Assembly: GCA_963969395.1 (NCBI GenBank)
Contig: OZ017802.1
Location: 9,488,501-9,552,500 of the forward strand
Length of the DNA stretch: 64,000 nucleotides
Direction: 5' to 3'
Source of the DNA: Pseudoscleropodium purum
Taxonomy: Eukaryota; Streptophyta; Bryopsida; Hypnales; Brachytheciaceae
Below, one piece after another: positions 34,154-46,912 of this stretch. Under the pieces are notes generated by a model. The model was given only the letters and a program-made list of their open reading frames with translations, did no database searches and was not told where the DNA came from. The position numbers were made by a program, and so were the translations under genes. How positions within the stretch are numbered: the stretch's first letter is position 1; the number at the start of each line of letters is the position of its first letter.

Positions 34154-35961
34154 ATTGATAGTGCAGAAAAAGTAGTTGAATAGGTTATATAGGCATTAAA
34201 AATTAGTTTAGAAATATAGAGTTGGAATGAAAAAAATTATATGTGCAATTAGCCAAATGTGCACACTATATGGTATATATAAATTTTTGAGTCCACAATG
34301 TATGGTATTCTATATTAAATTCAATACATTTTCCCCATATTGATTATGTTTGTATTTGTGTTGATCTCGATTTTTTAAATAGTATATATATATATATATA
34401 TATATATTTGAAGTCACAAACTTTTTTAGTTTGCCTTCTGAAAATGAATTGGAATTTTTTCATAGTTTCAAGACTATCATGGACTCATGGTCAAACTTTA
34501 TAATCTTTCAACTTATAAGAGACATTGTTTTAATTTTTTTTCCTATGTGGTTGAATCCCTAGAGGACCAACATGTGTTTTTGGGCAATATAATTATTTTT
34601 GGGCATACGTGTGATTGTAGATTTGCATATTTTGGGCTGAAATTTTTTAATAGAATGTGGGGATGAGGAATATCTTCCATATGCACAAATTTCATGACAT
34701 TTGAAAATATGAGTCAAAAGTTATTGCATAGTATGTTGTTTGTTTCTCAACTCGGGCAGTCCGGGGCTCCGGGCAGATCTAAAAAAATCAATTTTTTAAG
34801 AAATAAAAATTTGAAATTGGTTCTTGAAATTTATATGTATTCAAAAACCTTAGAATCATTGCATTTCAATAGTTGAGATAAAAGTTATGAGACTTTTTAG
34901 TTTGCGAGCAGTCATAGAATCTTTACACCAAAAAAAACTTTGAAGTCCATTATTTTACTGAAATTTCAATATTTTTGAAAAATAATAATAATACTGAATG
35001 TATAATATTTATAACAACAATTCACCATTTGGATTGAAATTTTTTAATTCTATAACTAATTTACTAACAATTTAGTATTTTGAATCATACTCTATTTCTT
35101 TCTACTTACTAATTTTTTCCTATATGTTGTACAACTCCAAATGATCTGAAAATTTTCATATGTGAAGCAAGCTTGCCTTGAAGAATGTATCCAGAGAAGC
35201 ACAACCATTTTGGACATTTCTTCATAATGATCTAACCTTTTGAAGCGCAATTGCCCGTTTTTTCGCAGGGTCAAAAAAAGGATTTTTGTCACTTCAAAGT
35301 TTAAACGCTAATATCTTGCAATCTACATGGTGGAAATTTCTGAAATTTTTTCCACATACTCTCAAACTATATTAGTACAAGATCATATGGTCACATCTAT
35401 CAAAAAATGATATTTTCAAAATTTTGGTACTTGTACAAAAAAATGGCAGTTTTGGAGCATTTTTAGAGAGAACAGAATCAAGGACCTTTAGGGTTAAAAC
35501 TCATAGTTTTTAAACTTGAAATAATATGAAATTAAGTGTTCAATGAATGCATTTGAAAATATATTTATTTTAGTTTTTAGTTTCTTAGTAGCCTTTTGCA
35601 TTACAAATTTAGAAGTTTAAATTTTTTTGATATAAGTATATAACATGTCTACTTTGAGTTAGTAGGGTTACATTTCCCAAAAAATTAATATAACTCATGA
35701 AAATTGTTTCTTTTCCCTTTAATTCTAAAGAAATATTTTTTTTTATTTTTTTTATAACAAATCGCGAACCATTGCACTTCATTTAATATTTAATTGTTTA
35801 AGGATTAAGGGAGTGACTGCGGGGCAATTTGGGTAGGGCGGTTGGGGGAAACAGGGCGGTCAAAGCGGACGGGGCAGACGGGCGAGGTGGACGAACGGGA
35901 CCGCGAATGTCAGCGGACGCTGCGGACACAACGTCCGCGTCCGGACGTCTTGTCAACCCTA
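34154..35961. other. 3' region of the kinase-like gene and right subterminal region of hAT C
   Basis: AT-rich with an (AT)n run at 34,381-34,407. From 35,214 on it matches element B in reverse orientation base by base with few changes. The last 150 bp (35,810-35,961) is GC-rich with GGGCGG, GCGGACGCTGCGGAC and GTCCGCGTCCGGACGTC words ending in the terminus. No gene is seen. Confidence 0.6.
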
Positions 35962-36000
35962 CCTTCCATAAGAACACATGATTGTAATATTTGCATCATG
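35962..36000 (-). pseudogene. 2OG-Fe(II) oxygenase gene, middle exon, 5' part
   Basis: Following a TTCAAG acceptor (36,001-36,002), 31 bases plus the 8-base target duplication open the exon that continues at 19,686 on the other side of the transposon. With the phase-2 donor of the zinc-finger exon the frame runs straight through one copy of the duplication into the oxygenase exons. This places the large hAT inside a protein-coding exon. Confidence 0.55.
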
Positions 36001-36074
36001 CTTGAAGTATCCATCTCACAGGTCTTATTTTTTAGCTTTTGTGACATTGTTGACATTCCTAGGGACTAACATAC

Positions 36075-36299
36075 CTAGTGCTCGTAATTTTTTTGATATC
36101 TTCATAGACACTACAACTGTTAGTAGAAATAATAGGTTGAAAATCTTGAATACTTTCTTTCATAGCCACTTCATAATTACACTTATGCTTTCTACCTCTA
36201 CTATGAGCATCATATTGTGCTGGAGAATTAAAAGTTTTGTTATAGAGGGAACACATTTCATTACTTGAATGAATTATATTGGTTATTTTGAATTGTAAT
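36075..36299 (-). pseudogene. C2H2 zinc-finger exon upstream of the 2OG oxygenase
   Basis: A 225-bp open exon between a TTTTTTGTAG acceptor and a GTATGT donor (36,074). It encodes CSLYNKTFNSPAQYDAHSRG then RKHK, matching the zf-met/U1-like C2H2 pattern, with the second Cys changed to Tyr (one G-to-A step). Such fingers bind RNA or DNA. Spliced to the next exon it is in frame with the oxygenase, so I treat both as one gene. Upstream exons, beyond 36,300, were not recognised. Confidence 0.5.
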
Positions 36300-38589
36300 C
36301 TACAAAAAATAACACTAAAAATACAGTAATAAAAAAACTACAAAGCTCTCTTTTAAAGGTACATAATGAATATAGACTATTTGGCCCCAACTTGAAGCCA
36401 GAAAGCCAAAATTGTGGGCTTCAAGTAGACCTACAATTAACTAGAGAGGGATGCTCACAAATCACAATGGAAGGTATTGTTACTTCTCTTGAATGGAAGA
36501 TATGAGCTCATCATAAAAATCATGATAATGTAAACCTATACAAGATACTTTACATATTCATTAGTCTCAATGTCCTTCTATATACCTGAATATGTACTGC
36601 CTTACTAACTAGGAAGACTCTTCCTTTATACAAGTCATAATCTTTTCATTTACATATACTTGTGTCCCCTGCTATTTCAACTACTTCAATTTAGGAAATG
36701 AATGGTCTATATAAACTAAGGAAGGTAGAATACCATAAGACATTAGTAGACGTAAATGAAGAAATGCATAATCTCCTTATTACGTCTATACATATTGAAT
36801 GGCATGTACAAAGACTTTGATATAGTATGTAAACTACTTTCATGGACATAGGAGATGCACTTAATGGGTGAGTAGAATTTGAATGCTCTCATTCTTATGG
36901 TTTCATGTGTGGTTTAATTTTGTTGGGCATAGTAATGTTCTGTATTCTTCATGGCCACATTCAAAGGACTGAGTTACAAAACTTTAATCCCATTCTCTGA
37001 TACCATATCTAACTTATACTACCATCATAGATTTTTATTCCTAGTTTTTGTATAAAATGTGTACTTCAAATCATGTGCATGACCTTTAGGATTCTACATT
37101 TCTAAAAAGATTTTCATTCTCAAAGTACATAAGGTAGAAGAACTCAAATGGAGCACTTTTGGCCTGAAAGTGATTTTAGAGTAGGTAGAATATTCTGAAA
37201 TGTTTTTTAGTAAATTTTCCTTCAAAGACAAATTAAATTTACATCTAACCCAAGTCGTTTCATATTTTTTGAAGCTTTGTAGAATTAGTTATAAAATTTT
37301 GAAGCTGAAATGGCATAGGGCTTTGGAATGATGTCCTAGCTTTAATTTACATTGTCTATACATTATTGAAGGTTGCACAAAAAGAACATGTACAGTGCAC
37401 GCATTGTGTACATTTTAGAGGAGTCTCTAATTTAGAGCCTCCTCCATTTAAGGACCTCCTACCTTACTTCAATTTTTGTTTTTATAAGCTTCAAAGTTGT
37501 ATCTATTTGTGAGAAGTTTATAAAATTATTATTAGTGTATGGGCATTGTGTCATCTTCATATATGTTGTGTTCAAAATTTTGCTATAGAATTGATTCCTA
37601 AAAAAATTAATGCATCTGTACTAATATTTCATTTCTAATTTTTTTCGTCAATTTAGTTGCTCAATCTTTTTCTAAGATGTGCACGTAGTAATGTTTATGC
37701 TATGAATACTTTAATATCTTCATATGCATCATCTCATAATATTTGTTGTACAATTGATTTGTAGAAAAGGACATAAAAATGTAATCAAACTACATTTTCA
37801 TACTTCTTCTCCAATCAATTTACAAGTACAATGTTTTTGTAAGATGCATATATTTATAAGTATTCATTGTAGTCTCTATTATCTACAATGACATCTTTAT
37901 TGAATATGTGCATTGACATTGACTTCCAAAAAATTGTATGAATAAGAAATAATATTACAATTCATTGCTTCTTTATTCCTATCAATTTTTATGTAAAATT
38001 CTAGTCTAAGATATATAAATACTCATCAATGTCCTATTACAAGGACAAGTTGGAGGTGGCATTGATTGTAATTATGAGTAGTCCACAACTCTATTTATAA
38101 TATTGTGGAGGTGTCAACATTAGAAGTGCTTGATTTTGGGTACTTTCTATGCTGTTTTAACTTCTCCTCCATGACATTTCTTCATGTGCAACAAATTCAT
38201 TTTTGCAAGACATATAGTACACTTTTACCACCCTACTCTTTGTATCTTTAAGAATTTGTAACAAATATTAATACTTCTCCAAAGAGTTTAAGAGTTCAAC
38301 CTATTTTAATTTCAATATGTACACAAACATTTTTAATTTGTACTAATTATGGAATTTGTCTAAAAATCCTTCATAATTGTGGTTTACGATTATCTGTGAA
38401 TTCCATAAAAATTTCATCTTTTCTATTACAATACAATAAATTTTATATAGATTTATATGGATTCACTTTGTATAATTTTGAAGACATATTTTATTCATGA
38501 CAACATTTAAAGACAGAAATATGCCTCAAATTAAGAATTGAAGGAAAAATTCAAAACATTTTATTCTCAATCAAAACATTTTATTCTCA
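36300..38589. other. No recognisable gene
   Basis: AT-rich DNA. It could be intron or 5' part of the broken oxygenase gene or flank of the CACTA element. A 20-bp direct duplication (AAAACATTTTATTCTCAATC) lies at 38,554-38,592. No termini of the neighbouring CACTA element were found here. Confidence 0.4.
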
Positions 38590-41500
38590 ATCACTTTCTG
38601 AGCAACCAATAACTAAATGAGGCAAGTCAGAAGCAACTGAATCGGGATCTAAAATGTTTTCTTCTCCAACTAAATGGTCACCAATATACCTATGAACCCT
38701 TGTTTTGCGGCACAAACATCGTATTTCAACTACTTCTTCAGCATCTACATCTAAGAGAAGTCTTTCTCAATCAATATCTTCACTTTCTGTAGTATATTTT
38801 TCAATATTGAGTTCATCATTACCTCTATCTTCTTTAGCCCCGTCGTCAATGCAATCATCTTCTTCCTCATCAATAAATTCTATAGACACAAGATCATCTA
38901 TGTTTGAGATTGCCTTGATTGAATGGAAGGAGCACTTGTACTAACAACATCACCTTCTCTTGGTATAGTGTCGTCATACTCTTTTGTAACCGTATTTGTT
39001 TCCCTTCTATACACAACCTTTTGGGACCTTGCTTCATATTTTACAACAATATTCCATCCTCTATTGAGTTTGTCTTCAATGAAAAATACTTGGTCTACAT
39101 CTAGAGGGGATACAAATGGTTCATATCGCTCTAGATGAGATGGCATGTAATTAGTTGTACGCACTCAAGGGAACTTGCATTCATTAATAAGGACTTTTGG
39201 GTTTCCTCTACCTGCTGGTTTACTATCATACCAATCCCCTTGCAATAATATTGTTGTAAATGATGTGAATTTCACCTCTATAATATTCCGTATTCTTCTA
39301 TAATACTCGATGGTGCAAGGCTCTCCACTATCATCTTTGTCATGAAAAGAACATGCTATATTTGTACAAGATGAATATTTTAGATATTTAGAAATTTTAT
39401 TGTTTAAATGTAAGGTTTCTTTTAGGAAAATTTATACACAAAATTAATTTGTATAGACAAAAGCAAAGATTCATAGGAGAAAAAAATAACTTATATGATA
39501 CGGATTGCAATAAACATAACTAATAATATAAATAATTACCTTAGCCCTATGTTTTTTTATCCACATCTTTGGCAACTATTCTTAGATATTTTCTAGCAGC
39601 CCACATGTTTGCAAAGAATTTTACATTGGGATGTGGTCCTAAAGCAATGTTGTACTCTCGATCTACTACTTGTTCACCTGAATTGATTTTGATCGCATTT
39701 GATTTACTACCCATTTGGCAAAATTAACTTCGTTGTTAGGAAAATGGAAGGCATATTCTCTTCTCTTGAAAATACAAGGATTATTTTTTAATACAAACTT
39801 ATGCACTTGCTCCAAAAAAATCCTTCCTGTTGGATCTCTATCCAAGCGCCTCATTTTATGAGCTTTGGGCAAAACCATCTCCAATAAACATAGGTCTTCT
39901 TTAAGTTTCCAAAGTTGAAGAGCATTGGGAGTCAAATGAGTAGTGTACTGAGTTGTATAGTGCATTGCCTCCATTAAAATATATACTTCAGCCATAGAAC
40001 CTTCTGGACGTGCCTTTTGTCTCACCCAAATTTTTAAGTCTTTCATATACCGTTCCAAGAAATACATCCATCGAGCACATACTGGTCCACAAAGTTCTAC
40101 TATTTCCACCAAATGCTAAGTCAAATGTACTTGAGTGTCAAAGAAACTGGGAGGAAGATTTTTTTCCATATCACATTAATTCCATTGCCTTTGTCTTCAT
40201 TTCATGGATATCTTTGTTCTTAATTTCTTTGGCACATATCCAACGAAACAACTTGCCCAAGTAATATACAATGTTGTGTAGATTTTCATTCAAAGCATCT
40301 CTCATTACAATAGGTAGCAAATGGTGTAGAAGATTGTGATAGTCATGGATCTTCATGCCTGTGATTTTATTATCCACAAATTTGTATTCAAAAAAAGATC
40401 CATAATTCTTTGGAGTCCTCATTGTTTGTAACACATTTATCACCTCAACAAATTCATTTCTTGTGAAAATCCAAAGCGTTGGCAATGCTATACTATCACT
40501 ATCAATCCACATGTCTTTCATAATACCCATATTCTTCATTTCTTGTCTTTGAAACTTTGAATCAGCCTTGGTACCCTTGACATTTGTCATAGTCTTAAAA
40601 AGAGATGAACACACATTTTTCTCTATGTGCATTGGATCCAGAAGGTGCCTAACGAGCAAGTCCTAGAAAGAATCAATACAAAATATGTAATTCATAATCA
40701 TTTCAAAGGAAATAACATATTACTTCTACTAATCTTATACTATGAATATTTTAAGATTTACTAAAAGAATCTAAACATACACATTCATACAACTTCCACT
40801 TTTCAAAATCATCAACTCATTTTAGAATGGTGTTAGGAAATAATTACCGCCCAATATTTGAGCTCATACAATTTTGAACATCTTGTCATGCTGTTCTTTT
40901 GAAGTTGTACATTTCTAGTTTCAACTTTCTCCCACTGTACTAACCAATTCCATCCATCCATCCTCATTAGTGGCTTCAAAGTTGACTCCAATTGTCCATT
41001 GAATTGTTCTACAAATGTTGGTGACCTCCATAGATGACCGTTGGGTAAATATTTACGGTAACCATAATATACAATTTTGTCTAATTCTTTTGTAGAGTAC
41101 GAATTCACATGCTTAGGTCCACAAATGGGGCATCCAAAAAAACCTTGTATTTGAAGTGATGATGCAACACCATAACCAGGATAATCGTGCATTGACCACA
41201 AAAGTATGACCTTCATGGTGAACGATTCTTTTTGTGTTTGTATTAAAGCATTGTGCTTCTAATGTCCATAATTCATTCAATTCATCAACAATGGAGGCCA
41301 GGTATACATTCATGTCTTTCACTTTTCTTTTGCCTATAAGAATGAACATTTACATTGTCAAATTCAATTTCCGTATTCATTGTTTGCTAATTTTCATACA
41401 TGCACTTCCACGTGACAAATAAAAAGTTGTACTCTTACACCAATACAAACTTTATTTAGGATAAAGAAGAAAACTTACTCGGAATAATTGCTGCCAAAAT

Positions 41501-43053
41501 AAAAAAAGACACTTTAATAGTGAGCCAAAAAGGAAGATTGTAGCATGTAAGTACAATCAGCCATATTGAATAAGCACTTGAATTGTTTCCAAAAGGATTC
41601 ACTCCATCCACAGCCATTCCTAAAAAAACATTATAGGGATTTTGAAGGAAACTCCAATGTTGAAGAACATGTTTCCATGTAGGAGAATCTATTGGCACTC
41701 TCATTGTGTCATCTTTACTTTTATTGTCTTGGTACCATGTCATGAGCTTTGAAATACTAGAGCAACAAAACATTGCTTGTAGTCGAGGAGTAATAGGAAA
41801 TAATGCATCTTCTGTTTATGACCATGTATGCATGTAGAAGTAAGAAGTGGATATATATGAAACCCTAAAATTAAATAGAAATTAAAATGTCAAGTGTTCA
41901 ACAATGAAATAAAATAGCCTTGGTTTGGGAATTACCTTTCTTGGTATAGTTTGGCTTAGCATGTCCTACTGATAACGAGATAGGTTGCATTTTGGACATG
42001 ATTGAAGGTCTTCATTTTCTTTGTAGTATAGAATGCCATCGCAAGGATATGAATGTATAGTTTTATAGTCCAAACCCAATTTAGTGATAACTTTACGTGC
42101 TTCTGCTCTTGTTTTAGGCATTTTGGATTCCAATGATGGATCAATGACATAGTTTCCAATGATGGAAAATATTTCATCCACACATGAATTGCTCACTATA
42201 TGCTTTGCTTATACTTTCAGGAACTGAAGAATGATAGAGAAGCGGTTTGATTGACTACTGATATATAATGGTGTAGATGCTTCTTTAGCCAAATAATTCA
42301 TGTCATCTTCCATGAGAGGGACTTCATCCATTGGCAGTTTAACTTCCATCCCAAATTGATCCAAGAAAAAATCAGCAACCACCACATCTGGATGCTCAAG
42401 AATGTTTTTACACTCCATTGGGTCTTCTGTATTGTGGTATTCAAGCACATTAGCAGCAAGTGAAGTCCGAGGATTAATAGAATGTAATTGTTCTTGACCT
42501 TCAGATAGTCCCGCACAATATAGAGCCTATGCATTAAAGAATCTTAATTTTTAGCATAAAGAACTAAATTGGGAATTCACTAATTCATAGTGACTTACAC
42601 TTCTTAAAATGAACATATTCTACTAAAACATATGACTAATACTTTCTAACTAAAAGCCTAAACGAAGATGCTATGAAACCCAAATATTAATCTTATTTAT
42701 TTTTACACAAAGAATTTTGCATTACATATTTCTTCACGTGGCAAAATTTTGAATGTCCTATACAATCAGTTAGAAGTACTTACCTCATATCAATTGCTAA
42801 GATTGTATTTTTGAATGTTGCATTCGATAACAATAGAAGAACATACGGTGGGTTTCATCTTTTGTGCACATTTTGTGCAAGGACATATATTGTATGAGTG
42901 TTCTTCACTATCCGTCCCAGAACCGGGCTCCACTCTAGACTTTTTGGACCATTTTCTTGTAGATGGATGTTCAGTGAAAGCTTCTTCATTGTTCACCTCC
43001 TCCACAATATTCGAACTGCGTAATGCAGAATAGTTTTGTTTAGGCATAGGCAT
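38590..43053 (-). pseudogene. CACTA (En/Spm) TNP2-type transposase
   Basis: Domains from right to left: a transposase-associated zinc region (NICPCTKCAQ, about 42,890), then EARKVITKLGLDYKTIHSYP and SCPKCNLSRY. Next the TNP2 core (Transposase_21) has WKHV, LGMAVDGVNPFG and YSIWLIVLTCYNLPFWLTIK (41,456-41,773), then LLWSMHDYPGYGVASSLQIQ and GCPICGPKHVNSY (40,833-41,216). DUF4218 is seen as LLDPMHIEKNVCSSLF, MKIHDYHNLLHHLLPIVMRD and CGPVCARWMYFLERYMKDLK. A DUF4216-like end has DVDQVFFIEDKLNRGWNIVV (about 39,080), and an acidic tail goes to about 38,590. Several pieces are separated by introns or by stops and frame changes. I did not find CACTA termini, so the element borders are unknown. Confidence 0.85.
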
Positions 43054-45346
43054 CCTACAAAGAAAAACAATAATAACAAAGTTAGTTTTTAACTACATTA
43101 AATTTCATATGTGAAGATTGTACATGAATTTGAATATTCCAAGTTTGTACATTCATATGAATATTTGAGGTTTGTACATTAAATTCATATATGAAGTTCT
43201 CCAATGTAAAATATAAATTACAGAGAACTAATTTTGTTGTATTAGCACATGTCCATTACATCAAAGAAAATGAAATCATGGCAATATACAATGGGGCCAA
43301 GTATTAAATGAAATACACATCCTGAATTTAAAATTCCATGCTAGAAGACAAACAGGAAGACAAATACATACATATACATAATATATTCAAATAATTTTAA
43401 ATACAAAGATATCACATCAATTTGATTAGAATGACTAAATCATATCTTATTTTATTTTGGACACTACATTGTACCTTATATCATCCACATTAATTACAAG
43501 CAAATTCAAAATCTTGGAGGTTTGTACATTTCCAAAACCTTTTCTTTTCTTTTCTTTAAATATTATAGATTTACGCATTAACGTAATTCACCTTGAAAAT
43601 ATCTTCATTTTGCAAATCAAGAAGGAATTTATAATTTAATTAGAATGTGCATGATTCAATAAAACATGTACAATTATCCCATGTTACATTGAGAGGTACA
43701 TGTACATAATTGGAACAATTATGCATACATGAATTAGTATATGAAATTTCATAATGTGAATTTATTTTTTTATTTAGTGTGATGGAATTCTGTTAAGCAA
43801 TTTTGTAGATTTTGAAATGATAAAGCATTTATAGAAATTTTAAAAAGTGAAACTAATTTGTGAATGTAAATAAAATTTGAAAGTCAATTAATTCCATTTG
43901 AAAAAGTCCAAAAATTTATTGAAGTAATAATTAATTACTGTTTCTAGCTTTGCCTAAACCTTTAAGGGCAAGTATTTAAATTAATTTTTTTTTTAAATTC
44001 AAATAAAGTAACCCAAAATCCCTAATTCAAGTTCAATGTAGGAATTCATGCAAATATAAACATCCAATTTTGTCCACTACTTTCAAAAATTAATGTAATG
44101 ATTTTAAATTGAAATCAATGCCTAAACTTTCTTCACAATCTCCATCACTTGGTTCATACGACTATATACAAAAATGCAACAAGGTTTTTTTTTACAATTT
44201 TATAAAGAATTCTATCATTTGCTCTATGACTTCATTAGACAAATTACCTACGATGTATAGAATTAAGGTTAATTTCATAGTTCTTTGAAAATGTACATAC
44301 TTCGCATTATGAGTTCATGTGGCCACCAAGCATGAATGTTGAAAATCAAGTTTTCTTTCATAGATTTAAAAAAATGTACATAATTTTGTTAAATGAAATC
44401 ATATTCACTTGGTGGTGACTGTACATGAATATTTTCAATATTTTTAATATTTTCATTAACACTTATAGTATTTTCTATAGTCATATATATAGCTATAGTT
44501 TTATAGTTCAAAATTAGATTTAATTCAATAATTTTAGGAAAATTTACCTAATCCATACAATCCCCTTACAAAATCCCTTCATAGTGAAATCACTATGAAT
44601 GTCTATAATGAAATAAAATCTCATAGATTCTTACAAATGTGCATTTTTCAATAAATATCTTCATATGTATTGCCTACACATGTACAAAATGAAGTTTCAT
44701 ATAATAGATTTTTACAAATGTACATACTTTGTTCATTTCCTTCATATGGCCATGACATTGAATATACAAAAGTAAGCTAGATTTTGTAGTTTTATGCAAG
44801 AGTACATTATATATAAGAGCAATCATTTTTTTATGTGTCATATTCTTAAACTAAAACCATAAATACAAATCTCTTTGATTTTTGGAGATAGGGTAAATCA
44901 AAGGGTTGCTATCATTGTCATTTGCCATTATGGACTTTGAAAATGAAACACACACATTTAATCAATAATTAATATATACTTAAAAATGGTTTCATGTCTC
45001 CCCTCAATACTAAACCAATGTGACCAAGTTCCATGTCAAATCATGATTCTAAAATTAAATTTAATCTAAATTCAACTTTCAACCTCTAAATTAAATTTAT
45101 TAAGGGAACATCAAAAGAAATTTGTGTGCATACCTGTTGAACTTCTTTTGTGAATGAAGTCCCCAAATCTAAGGCGAATGCAAATGCCGGAAAAAGACTG
45201 AATTTACAAAAAAAAAAAATTGGCATATAAGCTTATTTGTAGAAGGACATGAACAAAAACAACACTTTAGATGAACTTTCATTCAATTTCAACTGAATTG
45301 AACCCTAAACCATGCCGTTTTCTAATTTCGTTTCAAAGTAGGTGGC
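43054..45346. other. No recognisable gene
   Basis: AT-rich. It may be the 5' flank of the CACTA transposase. No coding similarity or terminal repeats noticed. Confidence 0.4.
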
Positions 45347-45619
45347 GTGAAATTTGAAGAAATTTCTTGTGCCAGAACTTGCTGCACCCCAAAGCTCGAA
45401 GTTGTCGCCCGATTCTGTCACATCTGTGTAGAGTGTCAAATCTTCTTAGCGGCAATTTACCACTCGATGGCAAATCGCATGATTGTTTTCCTAAGGATAG
45501 GCCCGATTGGAAGTGATTACTTGAGCAATCTCCAAATTATAGAAGTAATTCAAGTAAAACCAAGGGAATACTTAGGGTGCATAGATGCATTCTTACCTTC
45601 CTCTCAAAATTTTTGATTT

Positions 45620-46060
45620 TTGTACTATTCACCTCCCTCTCAAGTTCTTCCACTTTTGAGTGGCAATTTGTGTGTAAGTATCACTTCTTCTCCTAGTCAG
45701 TTGTTAATATACCATCGTGTTTTGTTTTCAACGTTTTTCCACCACTTTGTCAGAGTACTTGTTCATTGGAGAAAAGCGCTGCCATTTGTAGCTTTAGTGG
45801 AAGAGGGTTAGTACTTCCGGCCCTAACCACTAGGGTTTGCTCAAGGTTGGATTGGGGCATCTTTGTTGGCAATGGAGAAGAAAGCACTGGAAGTGTGCCG
45901 CATTTAGGGGTGACGGAGATTTTGGTAGAGAGGAGCGCGCCTGCAATACACAAAATGAAACCAAATTAGTGGACATCAAGAACTTCCTAAATTTGGAAGT
46001 AAGTTCTCCATTTTTCCCTAATCCACTGGTCCTCTCTTCTGCTTCCTAAAAAAGTTCGTC
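45620..46060 (+). other. Possible 5' exons of the gene at 46.9 kb
   Basis: Two candidate donors (TGTGTAAGTATC near 45,670 and GGAAGTAAGTT near 46,000) and a region of raised GC content lie before the ATG exon, which starts behind a TTTTGTAG acceptor at about 46,910. This would fit a spliced 5' leader. No peptide similarity is recognised, so it is weak. Confidence 0.25.
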
Positions 46061-46912
46061 TTAGTGGCACAGAGTTTCAAAGAAATAGAGGTCAATTGAA
46101 TTTTGGAGGAAGGAGGTTAGATAGATTTTGTTGCTGTGATTTTGTAATGTCATTTGGAATTTTGTTAAATCCATGTCCAACTGCAATGTACATTTTTTAC
46201 TCAAATTTTTTTGGTAATGCACTTTCAACTATAGAAGTGCTTGCCATTTCCATATATATGTCATGCCATACCTTTTCAGTAGTGTGGTTGTTTATGGTAG
46301 GTTCCTCATTCGCAATGTTTTTGTTTTTTAATATGAATGTGGATAGACTCCACCATAAATTCTATGGTATGTGTTGCAATTCTCTACTGAAACTCTACTG
46401 AAATTTAAGTTAGAACTAAATAATGGAATCAGAAAAAGAAGGCATCTATGAGAGAGTGAAGCCAAACTTCTGCCAAAAATAAGTGGTCCAAATTGTATGT
46501 TTAAAAATCTGTATCAAAGAAAGTGTCCCCAATTAGTTCAGTTGTAGAATGAAAGAATCCTTTCATTGTATAAAACGCATATGAGGATACAAATGATCTA
46601 AATGTAAGCTTCATGTGGATCTAGAAGAATTTGATGGCAATTTTGTAGGTTGTAGTGTAGGCAAAAATGGCTATTGTGAGTTTGAAGCTGGCACATCGAT
46701 GTGAATCTAAACCTTTGGTGTCCATGAATGTGAACTTTGCTATTATTTATAACTATAATCTTGCATGCTACTAATGTGGATTTTGACAAGTCTTTTACAT
46801 GGCATTTTGTTATAGATATACGTCTTTGGAAATAGCAATTTTGTTTCACAGCTTAGTCCTAATTCAATGATTTGGCTATGCATATACTTACAATTTGTTT
46901 TGTTTTGTAGCT

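Larger units (their letters stand above)
19695..35961 (-). mobile_element. 16.3-kb hAT transposon C carrying transposase, RING, unknown and kinase-like genes
   Basis: The left end reads CAAGATTGACAAATC (two G-to-A changes from the CAGGGTTGACA of its relatives); the right end reads TGTCAACCCTA. Both sides carry the identical 8-bp duplication CCTTCCAT (19,687-19,694 and 35,962-35,969). Both subterminal regions match the two smaller relatives in this window over 100-750 bp. Inside, on the minus strand, are a coiled-coil RING-H2 gene, a small unknown gene and a hAT transposase. On the plus strand is a kinase-like gene. GC-rich CGTCCG islands lie at both ends and at four internal places. A solo LTR is nested at 31,156-31,782. 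All genes carry disruptions, so this copy is immobile by itself. The size is several times that of usual plant hAT elements. Confidence 0.9.

Noticed and set aside
34381..34407. (AT)n run
   Set aside because: A plain microsatellite in the 3' region of the kinase-like gene; no further meaning seen.
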